A stretch of DNA of 64,000 nt from Pseudarthrobacter sulfonivorans (GCF_001484605.1 NZ_CP013747.1:62001-126000), one strand, 5' to 3'. Counted from the first letter of the stretch, positions 32,143 to 41,148 are shown. The notes: generated by a model not told the origin, from the sequence alone. Numbers and translations are program-made.

Positions 32143-34171
32143 CCTGACTCCCCTGTTCGCCCCGAGCGGCATCATCGTCGTTGGCGCCTCCTCCAGCCCC
32201 GAGAAGCTCGGCGCAGTCATGGCGCAATCACTCTCTAACTACCCGGGTCCCGTGGAACTCGTGAACAGCCGCGGCGAAAACGGCATGCACACCAGCATCG
32301 CTGCCGCCGCAGCCGCCATCCCCGGCGGCCCCGACCTGGCAGTCCTCTGCGTTCCTGCCGCCGCCACTGCCCAAGCGCTGCGTGACAGCGCTGCCAACGG
32401 CGCCAGGGCCGCATTGGTTTGCGCCGGCGGTTTCGCCGAAGCCGGCGGTCCCGGCGTCGAATTCGCACACCAGGTGGAAGCGGCTGTCCGTGACACCGGC
32501 ATCCGGCTGCTCGGCCCGAACACGTCCGGCTTCTTCGTTCCCCACCGCAACCTGCGCGCCAGCTTCGTGCCCGGCGTCGCCGAACTGGAACCGGGTTCGG
32601 TGGCAGTCGTCGCGGCCAGCGGCGGTGTGAACCACGTCCTGGCATTCCACCTCCAGCGCTCCGGCGCCGGAGTCAGCCTCGCCGTCGGCATAGGTGCAGG
32701 CACGGACATCACCGCACCCGACGTCCTCGACTACCTGATCACTGACGAACAAACAAAGGCTGTAGCACTCCACTTGGAAACGGTGTCAGACGGGCCTGCC
32801 CTCATCGACGCCGTCTCGCGCCTCAGTGCGGTCAAACCTGTTGTCGCTCTGGTGGTTGGCCGCAACGATGTCTCCGAGTTTGCACAGTCCCACACCGGAG
32901 CGCTGGCCACGTCCTGGCGCACCACACGTGCTGTCCTCAAGCAGGCAGGCGCAGTAATTGTCGACGACGAGAACCAGCTGGTTGCTGCTGTCACCGCGCT
33001 CGCGGGGCGCCGGCTAGCGCCGGCTGCAGACCCAGGAGTCGGTCTCATCACCGGACAGGCCGGACCGGGCCTGCTGATCGCCGATGCCCTCCACAGCGCG
33101 GGCGTGACGCTGCCGCGTTTGGCGCAGCACAGCCAGGACATCATCGGCACGTTGCTGCCACCTTTGACCTTTCAGGCCAACCCCGTTGACACGGGCCGGC
33201 CGGGACCCGGATACGAGAAAATCGTTGCGGCCGTGGCCAACGACCCGGCCATTGACGTCGTCGCCGTTTACGGGCTGACCGAACCCGTAGCGGACCTGCC
33301 ACTCGCCGTCGCCAATTCCGGCGTGGCCGGCACGATGCCCTTCGTGATCGGTGTGGACGGGCCCGAAGGCGACCTCGAACGCGCACGGAAGTCAGCTCAA
33401 CAACATGAGCTGCCTTTGATTTCGGGACCAACATCGCTGGCCCATGGCCTCACCGCCCTCGTGAACGACTCCCGGGGACAGTTCGTCCGCGCCGTGTCAG
33501 CTCAGCGTCACTTCACGTGGCCGGACCTGAACGGACCGTGGGATGAGAACCGTGCCAAGGAGCTCCTCGGCGCCCTTGGCATCGCCACGCCCGCTCGGCG
33601 CCGCTGCAGCACCCGTGCTGCTGCCCATGAGGCGCTGGCTGAACTGGCGACACCTGTCGCCGTAAAGCTGCTCGATGCCGCCGTCCTGCACAAGACCGAG
33701 ATCGGCGGCGTGCACCTCGGGGTCAACTCCGCCGAGGCCATGGACCGCGCCCTGGACGGCCTTGAGGCCGCCGGAGCCCGCGAGTTCCTGATCGAAGCCA
33801 TGGCCCCGTCCGGGGTGGACCTGGTTGTCGGTGTTCGCCGTGACCCCGTGTTTGGACCGATCGTGGTTCTTGGTTTGGGAGGCACCGCGGCCGAGGTCTT
33901 CGCCGATATCGCCATCCGTTCCGCTCCCCTCTCGGACCAGGCAGCAGAGGGCATGCCCAACGATCTGCAAGCCCGCGAACTCTTGTATGGCTTCCGCTCC
34001 GGGCCAATGCTGGATACAACGGAACTGGCTGGCGTTTTGATCAAACTCGGCGATGCCCTCGTCTCCAATGACGCCATCGCTGAGATCGAAATCAATCCCC
34101 TGCGCCTGACCCACCACGGACTCGTGGCGCTCGATGCCGTAGTTATCAATGTCGAGGAGGACAAGAAATGA
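32135..34171 (+). CDS. NDP-forming acyl-CoA synthetase (fused CoA-binding and ATP-grasp)
   Basis: A 678-residue protein with an N-terminal CoA-binding Rossmann domain (FAPSGIIVVGASSSPEKLGAV), a succinyl-CoA-synthetase-like middle (NTSGFFVPHRNLR, HTGALATSWRTTRAVLKQAG) and a C-terminal ATP-grasp domain (VAVKLLDAAVLHKTEIGGVHLGV, VLGLGGTAAEVFAD), as in acetate-CoA ligases (ADP-forming). The ATG at 32135 overlaps the hydroxylase stop by 8 nt. In the salicylate pathway described from Streptomyces sp. WA46, an AMP ligase and a CoA synthetase work together; this is the likely second partner (SdgB-like), though its exact reaction here is inference. Confidence 0.8.
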   Translation: MHSLTPLFAPSGIIVVGASSSPEKLGAVMAQSLSNYPGPVELVNSRGENGMHTSIAAAAAAIPGGPDLAVLCVPAAATAQALRDSAANGARAALVCAGGFAEAGGPGVEFAHQVEAAVRDTGIRLLGPNTSGFFVPHRNLRASFVPGVAELEPGSVAVVAASGGVNHVLAFHLQRSGAGVSLAVGIGAGTDITAPDVLDYLITDEQTKAVALHLETVSDGPALIDAVSRLSAVKPVVALVVGRNDVSEFAQSHTGALATSWRTTRAVLKQAGAVIVDDENQLVAAVTALAGRRLAPAADPGVGLITGQAGPGLLIADALHSAGVTLPRLAQHSQDIIGTLLPPLTFQANPVDTGRPGPGYEKIVAAVANDPAIDVVAVYGLTEPVADLPLAVANSGVAGTMPFVIGVDGPEGDLERARKSAQQHELPLISGPTSLAHGLTALVNDSRGQFVRAVSAQRHFTWPDLNGPWDENRAKELLGALGIATPARRRCSTRAAAHEALAELATPVAVKLLDAAVLHKTEIGGVHLGVNSAEAMDRALDGLEAAGAREFLIEAMAPSGVDLVVGVRRDPVFGPIVVLGLGGTAAEVFADIAIRSAPLSDQAAEGMPNDLQARELLYGFRSGPMLDTTELAGVLIKLGDALVSNDAIAEIEINPLRLTHHGLVALDAVVINVEEDKK

Positions 34172-35841
34172 CAAGCCACACCAGCGAAGGCACCACCCCC
34201 TGGCCAGCCGACCTGGCCGCGGAGTTCCGCGCCAAAGGCTACTGGGAGGACCGCGCCCTGGGCAGCTACATCCTCGAAACAGCCGACCGGTTGCCTCACA
34301 AGATCGCAATCGTCGACGGTGACGTGCGGCTCACATACGCCGAACTTGCCAACAGAATGGATGCCGCCGCCGAACGCCTCCTCCAGTTGGGGCTGAAAGC
34401 GGACGACCGCATCATGGTCCAGCTGCCCAACGGCTGGCAGTTCGCGCTGCTGACCCTGGCATGCTTCCGCGCCGGCATCATCCCGGTCATGGCGCTGCCG
34501 GCACACCGGCAATACGAACTGTCCTTCCTGACGGAACTCTCTGAGTCCCGGGCCATCGCCGTCCCGGATGTCATCAAGGACTTTGATCACCAGGCCATGG
34601 CCGAAGAACTTGCGGCATCCATTCCTGCTCTGGAGATCATCCTCGTTTCCGGTACGGCGAAGCCACTCAACGTACGGCTCGAGGAGATTTTGGCACCACT
34701 AAAGGACGTCTCGGCTACCCGGGCACGGCTGGACGCCGCCGCTCCTTCACCGGACTCACCCGCACTGTTCCTGCTCTCCGGCGGCACCACCGGCCTGCCC
34801 AAGCTCATCACCAGGACCCACAACGACTACGCCTACAACATCAAGGCCTGCTCCATCCCCACCGCCGTCACCGAGGACACCGTTTACCTCGGGACCCTTC
34901 CCGCCAGCCACAACTTCCCGCTGGCCTGCCCCGGAATCCTCGGCATCCTGTTCGCCGGCGGCCGAGTGATAATGCTGCCAAGCCCCGAACCACGCAAAGC
35001 CTTCGCCGCAATCGAACGTGAGGGAGTGACACTTTCGACCGCAGTCCCGGCCGTGGCCCAGCGGTGGATCGAATACCAGCAGGAAACCGGCAGCAGCCAG
35101 CTCGCCACCCTCGAGGTCCTCCAGGTGGGCGGCTCCCGGCTGCCGGACGAAATCGCCCGGAAGGTCAAGCCCGTCCTAGGCGCCACGCTGCAGCAGGTGT
35201 TCGGCATGGCCGAGGGACTCATCAACACCACCCGGCTGAACGACCCCGAAGACGTCATCTGCACCACACAGGGCCGCCCCGTCTCCGAAGCCGACGAAGT
35301 CCGGATTGTGGACGAGTCCGGTAAGGACCTCCCCGACGGTGTCCCCGGATCCATCCTGACCCGCGGTCCCTATACCCCACGCGGCTATTACCGCGCGCCC
35401 GAAGCGAACGCCCGTGCCTTCACCCCGGACGGCTGGTACGCCAGCGGGGACATCGTAGAGCGCCGCCCCGACGGAAACCTGATTGTCCAGGGACGCGACA
35501 AGGACATGATCAACCGAGGCGGCGAAAAGATCTCCGCCGAAGAGATCGAAAGCCTGGTCTACCGGATCGAAGACGTCACCATGGCGGCTGCGATCGCGAT
35601 GCCGGACCAGGTCCTCGGGGAACGGCTCTGCCTCTACATCACGGTCAAACCCGGGACCGAAGTCACCCTCGAACAGATCCAGGACCTGCTGCGCCGCACC
35701 GGCGTGGCAGCCTTCAAAATCCCTGAACATCTCGTCGTCGTAGACGAACTACCCACCACCAAAGTGGGAAAAATCAACAAAAAGGACCTCCGCGCCGACA
35801 TCGCCGAACGCCTGGCGGCTGCCGGCTCCCAAGGAAAGTAG
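34168..35841 (+). CDS. sdgA: Salicylate-AMP ligase (2,3-dihydroxybenzoate-AMP ligase family)
   Basis: A 557-residue adenylating enzyme of the EntE/DhbE type: the AMP motif LFLLSGGTTGLPKLITRTHND near residue 200, LPASHNFPLACPG, LQQVFGMAEGLINTTRLNDPED near 340, RGYYRAPEANARAFTPDGWY and the C-terminal lysine in TTKVGKINKKDLR. It would activate salicylate to salicylyl-AMP with release of pyrophosphate. Its ATG overlaps the previous stop. No siderophore genes (isochorismatase-ArCP, NRPS) surround it, so the catabolic role is favoured over siderophore synthesis. Confidence 0.87.
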   Translation: MTSHTSEGTTPWPADLAAEFRAKGYWEDRALGSYILETADRLPHKIAIVDGDVRLTYAELANRMDAAAERLLQLGLKADDRIMVQLPNGWQFALLTLACFRAGIIPVMALPAHRQYELSFLTELSESRAIAVPDVIKDFDHQAMAEELAASIPALEIILVSGTAKPLNVRLEEILAPLKDVSATRARLDAAAPSPDSPALFLLSGGTTGLPKLITRTHNDYAYNIKACSIPTAVTEDTVYLGTLPASHNFPLACPGILGILFAGGRVIMLPSPEPRKAFAAIEREGVTLSTAVPAVAQRWIEYQQETGSSQLATLEVLQVGGSRLPDEIARKVKPVLGATLQQVFGMAEGLINTTRLNDPEDVICTTQGRPVSEADEVRIVDESGKDLPDGVPGSILTRGPYTPRGYYRAPEANARAFTPDGWYASGDIVERRPDGNLIVQGRDKDMINRGGEKISAEEIESLVYRIEDVTMAAAIAMPDQVLGERLCLYITVKPGTEVTLEQIQDLLRRTGVAAFKIPEHLVVVDELPTTKVGKINKKDLRADIAERLAAAGSQGK

Positions 35842-35848
35842 GACTGTC

Positions 35849-36973
35849 ATGACCGAGAATCTTACGCATGCCTCCGTTGCCGCCAACCAGCCTGTTCCGG
35901 AACCGACCGCAGAAGAGGCTGCCCAGCTCAAAGAGCTGTACACGGATTTCGAGACCGAGAACCTGATTCCGTTGTGGACGCAGATCGGGGATCTCATGCC
36001 GATGGTTCCGTCGCCTAAAGCCGTACCGCATGTGTGGCGCTGGAGCGACCTGTACCCGCTGGCTGCCCGCGCGGGCGATCTGGTGCCGGTGGGCCGCGGC
36101 GGGGAACGCCGCGCCATTGCCCTCGCCAACCCTGGCCTGGGAAACACCCCGTACGCCACCCCGACGCTGTGGGCCGCGATCCAGTACCTTGGCGCCCGTG
36201 AGACCGCCCCGGAACACCGCCACTCCCAGAACGCCTTCCGGTTCGTCGTCGAGGGCGAGGGCGTCTGGACCGTCGTGAACGGTGACCCGGTCCGGATGTC
36301 GCGTGGAGATTTCCTGCTGACCCCGGGCTGGAACTTCCATGGCCACCACAACGACACGGATGAGCCGATGGCCTGGATCGACGGCCTGGACATCCCGTTT
36401 GTGCATTACGCCGACGCCGGGTTCTTCGAGTTCGGCACTGAGCGCGTCACGGACGAGGCGACCCCGCACATCTCCCGTTCCGAAAGGCTCTGGGCACACC
36501 CGGGCCTGCGCCCGCTCTCGGGCCTGGATGACACCACCAGCTCGCCCATCGCGGCGTACCGGTGGGAACACACCGACCGGGCCCTGACCGAGCAGCTGCT
36601 CCTTGAGGATGAGGGCCACCCGGCCACCGTGTCCCAGGGCCACGCAGCCGTGCGTTTCACCAACCCCACCACCGGCGGGGACGTGATGCCCACCATCCGG
36701 GCCGAATTCCACCGTTTCCGTGACGGCGCCTCCACCGAGCCGCTCCGCGAGGTCGGCTCCAGCGTCTGGCAGGTCTTCGAAGGCCGTGGCAGTGTTGTGC
36801 TGAACGGCGAGACCCGGAACCTGGAAAAGGGCGACCTGTTCGTGGTCCCGTCCTGGGCCGAGTGGTCCCTGCAGGCTGAGACCGGGTTCGATCTGTTCCG
36901 CTTCAGCGACGCCCCCATTTTTGAACGGCTGAACTTTAACCGCACCTACACCGAAGGACGCAAGAACGCATGA
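35849..36973 (+). CDS. Gentisate 1,2-dioxygenase
   Basis: A 374-residue bicupin Fe(II) dioxygenase that opens gentisate to maleylpyruvate. Cupin 1 shows the metal motif PEHRHSQNAFRFVVEGEG (about residues 120-137) and the later histidine in GWNFHGHHND. Cupin 2 spans about 255-350 (SSVWQVFEGRGSVVLNGE, VVPSWAEWSL). Length is typical. It follows the AMP ligase by 7 bp and overlaps the next gene by 4, so it is in the same operon. The substrate assignment is supported by the downstream isomerase and hydrolase. Confidence 0.93.
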   Translation: MTENLTHASVAANQPVPEPTAEEAAQLKELYTDFETENLIPLWTQIGDLMPMVPSPKAVPHVWRWSDLYPLAARAGDLVPVGRGGERRAIALANPGLGNTPYATPTLWAAIQYLGARETAPEHRHSQNAFRFVVEGEGVWTVVNGDPVRMSRGDFLLTPGWNFHGHHNDTDEPMAWIDGLDIPFVHYADAGFFEFGTERVTDEATPHISRSERLWAHPGLRPLSGLDDTTSSPIAAYRWEHTDRALTEQLLLEDEGHPATVSQGHAAVRFTNPTTGGDVMPTIRAEFHRFRDGASTEPLREVGSSVWQVFEGRGSVVLNGETRNLEKGDLFVVPSWAEWSLQAETGFDLFRFSDAPIFERLNFNRTYTEGRKNA

Positions 36974-37791
36974 GACTCCTCACCCTCCGCACTGAAAACG
37001 GCACCAAGGCTGTCCGCCAGGACGGCGACACGCTGACCGAAATTGAAGGGTTCTCCGACGTCGGAGCCCTGCTGAAGGACCCCTCCTGGGAGTCCATCGC
37101 CGCCGCTGCCACAGGCGCCACCCACCCGGTCGAGGGCGCTGACCTGGACGCCGTTGTTCCCGCACCGGGCAAGATCATCTGCGTGGGCCACAATTACCGC
37201 AACCACATCAAGGAAATGGGCCGGGAAGTCCCCGAGTACCCCACGCTGTTCGCCAAGTACGCCGAATGCCTGATCGGCCCGGACGATGACCTGGCCCTCC
37301 CGCAGGAATCCGACACGGTGGACTGGGAGTCCGAACTCGCCGTCGTCATCGGGAAGAAGGGCCGCCGGATTTCCGAAGCCGACGCGCCCGCCCACATCGC
37401 CGGTTACGCCGTGCTGAACGACGTGTCGATGCGCGACTACCAGTTCCGCACCATCCAGTGGCTGCAGGGCAAGACCTGGGAAAAGTCCACCCCGTTCGGA
37501 CCGGCCCTAGTCACCAAGGACGAGTTCAGCGGCGGCCTCATGACCACCGCGGTCGACGGCGAGATCCAGCAGTCCACGCCCACCAACGACGTCGTCTTCA
37601 CCCCGGAGTTCCTGGTCTCCTATATCTCCACCATCATCACGCTGAACCCGGGCGACGTCATTGCAACCGGTACCCCGGGCGGTGTGGGCCACGCCCAGGA
37701 TCCCAAGCGTTACCTGCAGGAAGGCCAGATCCTGGTCACCACAATCGAGGGCCTGGGCCAGCTGAACAACCGCGTGGTCAAGGAATCCTGA
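36970..37791 (+). CDS. Fumarylpyruvate hydrolase (FAH family)
   Basis: A 273-residue fumarylacetoacetate-hydrolase-family enzyme. Metal and catalytic features include GHNYRNHIKEMG (about residue 75), the acidic pair in DWESELAVVIGKKG, the Asp of LNDVSMRDYQ and the C-terminal GDVIATGTPGGVGHAQDP. In this operon it should hydrolyse fumarylpyruvate (or maleylpyruvate directly) to pyruvate and fumarate (or maleate). ATGA overlaps on both ends couple it to the dioxygenase and isomerase. Confidence 0.9.
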   Translation: MRLLTLRTENGTKAVRQDGDTLTEIEGFSDVGALLKDPSWESIAAAATGATHPVEGADLDAVVPAPGKIICVGHNYRNHIKEMGREVPEYPTLFAKYAECLIGPDDDLALPQESDTVDWESELAVVIGKKGRRISEADAPAHIAGYAVLNDVSMRDYQFRTIQWLQGKTWEKSTPFGPALVTKDEFSGGLMTTAVDGEIQQSTPTNDVVFTPEFLVSYISTIITLNPGDVIATGTPGGVGHAQDPKRYLQEGQILVTTIEGLGQLNNRVVKES

Positions 37792-38579
37792 TGGTCGCAC
37801 GCCACGACCAAACGACGGACCCGCAGCTGCTCGAATCGCTGCTGCAGGCCCGTCGCGGGACCGCGTTCTTCGCACGAAAGCTCAACGAGCTCTCGGACGC
37901 GGACCTCGACGGGCCCTCGCTGCTGCCGGGCTGGACCCGCCGCCACGTGACCGCGCACATCGGCTACAACGCCCGGGCCATCGCACGGCTCATTGAGTGG
38001 GCGGCCACCGGGGTGGAAACACCCATGTACGCCTCCCCCGAGATCCGGGACCACGAAATCAATTTCGGGGCAACCCTGCCGCCGATTGCGTTGCGGCACC
38101 TCTTTGACCACTCAGCGGTGCACCTGAACGTGGAATGGCGCGACCTGCCCGCCGAGGCATGGCTCCACAAGGTCAAAACAGCCCAGGGCCGGACCGTCCC
38201 GGCCGAAGAAACCGTGTGGATGCGCACCCGCGAAGTCTGGACCCACGCCGTTGACCTGGACAACGGCGCCACATTCACCGACATCCCGGTCCCGGTCCTG
38301 ACACGCCTGCTCACGGACATCACCTCCGCCTGGGCAACCCGCGGCACCGACACCGGGTTGCTGGTCCGGGTCACGGACCAGCAACCGGAACTGGAGTTCG
38401 GCAGCGACGGCCCCGAGGCACCCCTGGTGGTCTCCGGAACTCTTGCCGGCGTGGTCCGCTGGGCAACAGGCCGCGGAACAGACGGCGTCACCGCAACAGG
38501 CACAGCCGGCGCACCAAATAGTGCGACCGGGGCACCGCTCGGGTTGCCCGAGGTGCCCCCGGCACCGAAATGGATTTAG
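37791..38579 (+). CDS. Maleylpyruvate isomerase, mycothiol-dependent (DinB-like)
   Basis: A 262-residue protein of the mycothiol-dependent maleylpyruvate isomerase family: the four-helix DinB-like N-terminal domain with PGWTRRHVTAHIGYNARAI (metal His near residue 48), WMRTREVWTHAVDLD (Glu and His ligands near 145-155), and the sterol-carrier-like C-terminal domain. It isomerises maleylpyruvate to fumarylpyruvate. The start ATG at 37791 overlaps the hydrolase stop; a much longer upstream frame is the shadow of that gene. Use of mycothiol is an actinobacterial mark. Confidence 0.9.
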   Translation: MVARHDQTTDPQLLESLLQARRGTAFFARKLNELSDADLDGPSLLPGWTRRHVTAHIGYNARAIARLIEWAATGVETPMYASPEIRDHEINFGATLPPIALRHLFDHSAVHLNVEWRDLPAEAWLHKVKTAQGRTVPAEETVWMRTREVWTHAVDLDNGATFTDIPVPVLTRLLTDITSAWATRGTDTGLLVRVTDQQPELEFGSDGPEAPLVVSGTLAGVVRWATGRGTDGVTATGTAGAPNSATGAPLGLPEVPPAPKWI

Positions 38580-38627
38580 CAGCTCCAGGGCGCAGCCGCG
38601 GCAACGTCACTACGAAGGGCTTTTGCG

Positions 38628-39206
38628 ATGACGAAAATTCTAATTATTGGACCTCCCGGCTCGGGAAAAGGCACGCAAGCAGAATGCATTTCCGAGCGCC
38701 TCGGCGTCGTGGCCATTTCCACCGGCGACATCTTCCGCGCCAACGTCAAGGGCGAAACTCCGCTTGGTATCGAGGCGAAGAAGTACATGGACAACGGGGA
38801 CTTTGTTCCGGACAGCGTCACCAACAAGATGGTCCGTGACCGCCTCAGCGAGTCCGACGTCGAAGGCGGCTTCCTCCTGGACGGTTACCCGCGCACCACG
38901 GCGCAGGTGGACTACCTCGACGGGATCCTCGCCAACAGTGAAGAGAAGCTCGACGTCGTCCTGCAGCTCACTGCCGACGACGAGGAACTCGTCCACCGGC
39001 TCCTCGGCCGTGCCAAGGAGACCGTCCGGAGCGACGACAACGAAGCTGTAATCCGCCACCGGCTGGACCTGTACCACGAGCAGACCGAGGCCGTTGTGGC
39101 CAAGTATGCCGAGCGCGGCATCCTGACCCAGGTTGACGGCATCGGCGGCATCGACGAGGTAACAGACCGCGTCATGCAGGCGATCAAAGGAGCCCAGGCA
39201 GTTTAG
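38628..39206 (+). CDS. adk: Adenylate kinase, short form, in the salicylate operon
   Basis: A 192-residue adenylate kinase converting AMP and ATP into two ADP: P-loop GPPGSGKGTQ at residues 8-17, DGYPRTTAQVDYLD near 85 and the arginines of RHRLDLYHEQT near 140. The LID is short, without zinc cysteines. It lies 48 bp after the isomerase gene on the same strand. The housekeeping adk of actinobacteria is normally beside secY, so this is probably an additional copy recruited to remove AMP made by the salicylate-AMP ligase. If it were the only adk it would be essential; that cannot be told from this window. Confidence 0.88.
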   Translation: MTKILIIGPPGSGKGTQAECISERLGVVAISTGDIFRANVKGETPLGIEAKKYMDNGDFVPDSVTNKMVRDRLSESDVEGGFLLDGYPRTTAQVDYLDGILANSEEKLDVVLQLTADDEELVHRLLGRAKETVRSDDNEAVIRHRLDLYHEQTEAVVAKYAERGILTQVDGIGGIDEVTDRVMQAIKGAQAV

Positions 39207-39292
39207 CCAAATCCCTCCATGCCTCATTTCACGGCTCCACATGGTGCAAGGAGGACACGCTCAGAATCATCCGATCGAGTCGGTAACCAAGA

Positions 39293-39332
39293 ACGGCGCC
39301 CGGCACCCGTTTGTGCGGGTTCCGGGCGCCGT
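39293..39332. terminator. Terminator between adenylate kinase and doxX
   Basis: A 17-bp stem with one mismatch (arms 39293-39309 ACGGCGCCCGGCACCCG and 39316-39332) and a 6-nt loop lies between the convergent adenylate kinase and DoxX genes, followed by CTTTG on the plus strand. It likely ends the salicylate operon and the doxX transcript. Confidence 0.75.
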
Positions 39333-39357
39333 GCTTTGTCTTCAGGCTGCCTGCTGC

Positions 39358-39810
39358 TTAGGCCAGGGCTGCGATGGTGCGGTTCTGGCTGCGGCCGAAG
39401 ACCAGGGCGTCGATGGAGAACCGGCCTGCCCCGACGATGGCGAGGGCTGCCGCGCCGGCCGCGAGGACGAGCACGAGTTCGTATCCGCCTTTGTCAGCGA
39501 AGATGCCGGCCGGCGCGTGGACCAGGAACAGGGCGCCGAGCATGTCCAGTGCCAGGAGGGCGGCCACTGGGCGGACCAGTACGCCAAGAATGATGGCGGC
39601 GCCCCCAAGGAGTTCCAGAAAGCCGATGGCGGGAGCAACCAGCTGAGCAGCCGGTACCCCCATCTGAACGAAAGCGGCCTGCGTGCCCGGGATGGTGTAT
39701 TCGAAGATCTTCTGCCAGCCGTGGGCAAAGAAGACAACGCCCACGGCCAGGCGCAGGACTGTACGGGCGAGATTGGACTGCGTGGCAGCGGGATAGACCG
39801 GAGAAGTCAT
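39358..39810 (-). CDS. DoxX-family membrane protein (MhqP-like)
   Basis: A 150-residue membrane protein with four hydrophobic helices: LARTVLRLAVGVVFFAHGWQK, VAPAIGFLELLGGAAIILGV, AALLALDMLGALFLVHA and LVLVLAAGAAALAIVG. DoxX proteins are linked to respiratory or thiol redox functions, and the Bacillus member MhqP is in the quinone-responsive MhqR regulon. The ATG at 39810 (MTSPVYPAATQ) follows AAAGGAACG; the frame upstream is promoter. A MarR-type motif lies 61 bp upstream. It sits downstream of marR on the same strand. Confidence 0.85.
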   Translation of the reverse strand: MTSPVYPAATQSNLARTVLRLAVGVVFFAHGWQKIFEYTIPGTQAAFVQMGVPAAQLVAPAIGFLELLGGAAIILGVLVRPVAALLALDMLGALFLVHAPAGIFADKGGYELVLVLAAGAAALAIVGAGRFSIDALVFGRSQNRTIAALA

Positions 39811-39870
39811 GGGATCGTTCCTTTTGTCTTGGCTTCCTGAAGGGGGCGGTTCAAGCCCGGCCTTCGGAAG

Positions 39871-39924
39871 TTTAGTTGATGTTTCAAGTACCACCCTAAG
39901 GGTCAATGCTTGTTGCGTCAACTA
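39871..39924. promoter_or_regulatory. MarR operator candidates upstream of doxX
   Basis: TTTAGTTGATGTTTCAAGTA (39871-39890) contains TTGA-TGTT-TCAA at 39876-39887, and TTGT-TGCG-TCAA follows at 39910-39921, 34 bp away. The same paired arrangement is seen at 24563-24606. The location between marR and doxX fits autoregulated control by the MarR protein. Confidence 0.65.
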
Positions 39925-39972
39925 ATTTGTCGACTGTGCGCAGTATTTTCTGAGCGGGACTGGCGAGGGGGC

Positions 39973-40470
39973 TCATGCAGTCACGTCATGACGGCGATAG
40001 AGGGGCGCCATAGCCGCATCAGGATCCAGCTTCCCCAGGAGGGCATCGGCGATCCCCCGGAGCTGGCCGAGCTGTTCGGGAGTGAGGGCGTCAATGACGT
40101 GACTGCGGACGTTTGCCACATGGCCCGGCGCGGCTTCCAGGATTATGCGCCATCCATCATTGGTGATGCGGGCGTTGGTTGCACGCCGGTCCTCGGGGCA
40201 GGGAAAGCGCTCCATTAGACCGCGCGCCTCGAGCCGCTTGACGACGTGGGACAGGCGGGGCAGCGTGGCGCTGGTCTGGGCCGCCAGGGCGGTCATTCGC
40301 AGGGTCCGGTCAGGGGCTTCGGAGAGCATCGCGAGCACGTAGTACTCAAAACTGGTCAGGTCCGCGTCACGGCGCAGCTGGGAGTCCAACACATTGGGCA
40401 GCAGCTCGACCACCGTATACAGCCGCACCCAGGCAGCCAATTCGTCTTTTGTAAGCCAGTTCGTTTCCAT
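39973..40470 (-). CDS. MarR-family transcriptional regulator
   Basis: A 165-residue MarR regulator with a winged helix at about 35-110 (LTSFEYYVLAMLSEAPDRTL, TSATLPRLSHVVKRLEARGL, then the wing ERFPCPEDRRATNARIT). It contains a single cysteine, Cys91, in the wing. It is divergent from an NADP oxidoreductase gene and upstream of doxX, with TTGW-N4-WCAA motifs in both intergenic regions. The gene set it borders matches the Bacillus MhqR regulon types, so it may sense quinones or other electrophiles; gentisate and hydroquinone oxidation products are plausible local inducers. This role is inferred. Confidence 0.88.
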   Translation of the reverse strand: METNWLTKDELAAWVRLYTVVELLPNVLDSQLRRDADLTSFEYYVLAMLSEAPDRTLRMTALAAQTSATLPRLSHVVKRLEARGLMERFPCPEDRRATNARITNDGWRIILEAAPGHVANVRSHVIDALTPEQLGQLRGIADALLGKLDPDAAMAPLYRRHDVTA

Positions 40471-40493
40471 GGCTCCATTCTCTCCGAAGTTTG

Positions 40494-40544
40494 TTGTTGC
40501 GACAACTAACTTTAGCCGCTACTATTTAGTTGAAGCCTCAACCA
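40494..40544. promoter_or_regulatory. MarR operator candidates in marR/NADP oxidoreductase divergent region
   Basis: TTGT-TGCG-ACAA at 40494-40505, 24 bp upstream of marR, and TTTAGTTGAAGCCTCAACCA at 40525-40544 (TTGA-AGCC-TCAA, 40530-40541), 29 bp upstream of the NADP oxidoreductase start, each place a motif close to one divergent gene. They match the copies at 20609, 24563, 24595, 39876 and 39910. Confidence 0.65.
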
Positions 40545-40572
40545 ACTGGGGTTCGAAACGAAGGAGACCGTA

Positions 40573-41148
40573 ATGACCACTGTAAGCATCCTCGGAACAG
40601 GCAACATGGGCACGGCCATCGCCGGCATCGTTGAAAAAGGCGGCAACACCGTCCAGGTCCTCGGCAGCGAGGACACTGCCCAGGCGGTCACCGGTGAGAT
40701 TGTCGTCCTGGCCGTTCCCTACCCCGCCGTGCAGGAGATCCTGGCCCAACGTGCTGGCCAGCTCGCCGGCAAGATCATCGTGGACATCACCAACCCGTTG
40801 AACTTTGAAACCTTCGACTCCCTGACCGTGCCGGCTGATTCCTCGGCCGCTGCCGAGATCCAGGCCGCGCTTCCGAACTCCCACGTGGTGAAGGCATTCA
40901 ACACCACCTTCGCGGCCACCCTGGCCGCGGGCGAGATCGCCGGGCAACCCACCACTGTGCTGATCGCCGGGGACGACGCCGACGCGAAATCCCGGCTCGC
41001 GGAGGTCATCACTGCCGGCGGCCTGCGCGCCATTGATGCCGGCTCACTGCGACGGGCACGTGAGCTGGAGGCAAAGGGCTTCCTTCAGATCGCCCTCGCG
41101 GCCGGCGAGAAGATCTCTTGGACTGGAGGATTCGCCGTCCAGGCATGA
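40573..41148 (+). CDS. F420-type NADP oxidoreductase family protein 2
   Basis: A 191-residue Rossmann protein collinear with the one at 24678: VSILGTGNMGTAIAGIVEKGG at the N-terminus, VVLAVPYPAVQEIL, VDITNPLNFETFDSLTVP, VVKAFNTTFAATLAAGE. It lacks about 20 residues in the second nucleotide-binding strand region compared with copy 1. It is the first gene of a rightward unit with a VOC protein and a hydrolase, and diverges from marR. A role in reducing electrophiles with NADPH is possible; true F420 use is unproven. Confidence 0.82.
   Translation: MTTVSILGTGNMGTAIAGIVEKGGNTVQVLGSEDTAQAVTGEIVVLAVPYPAVQEILAQRAGQLAGKIIVDITNPLNFETFDSLTVPADSSAAAEIQAALPNSHVVKAFNTTFAATLAAGEIAGQPTTVLIAGDDADAKSRLAEVITAGGLRAIDAGSLRRARELEAKGFLQIALAAGEKISWTGGFAVQA

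Noticed and set aside
34168..35841. Siderophore 2,3-dihydroxybenzoate activation
   Set aside because: No carrier-protein, NRPS or isochorismate synthase genes are present; the ligase overlaps catabolic genes and precedes gentisate dioxygenase. The isochorismatase-like protein at 20667 is unlinked.
38628..39206. Adenylate kinase as the housekeeping secY-linked copy
   Set aside because: No ribosomal protein, secY or map gene is nearby; it follows the gentisate genes by 48 bp on the same strand.
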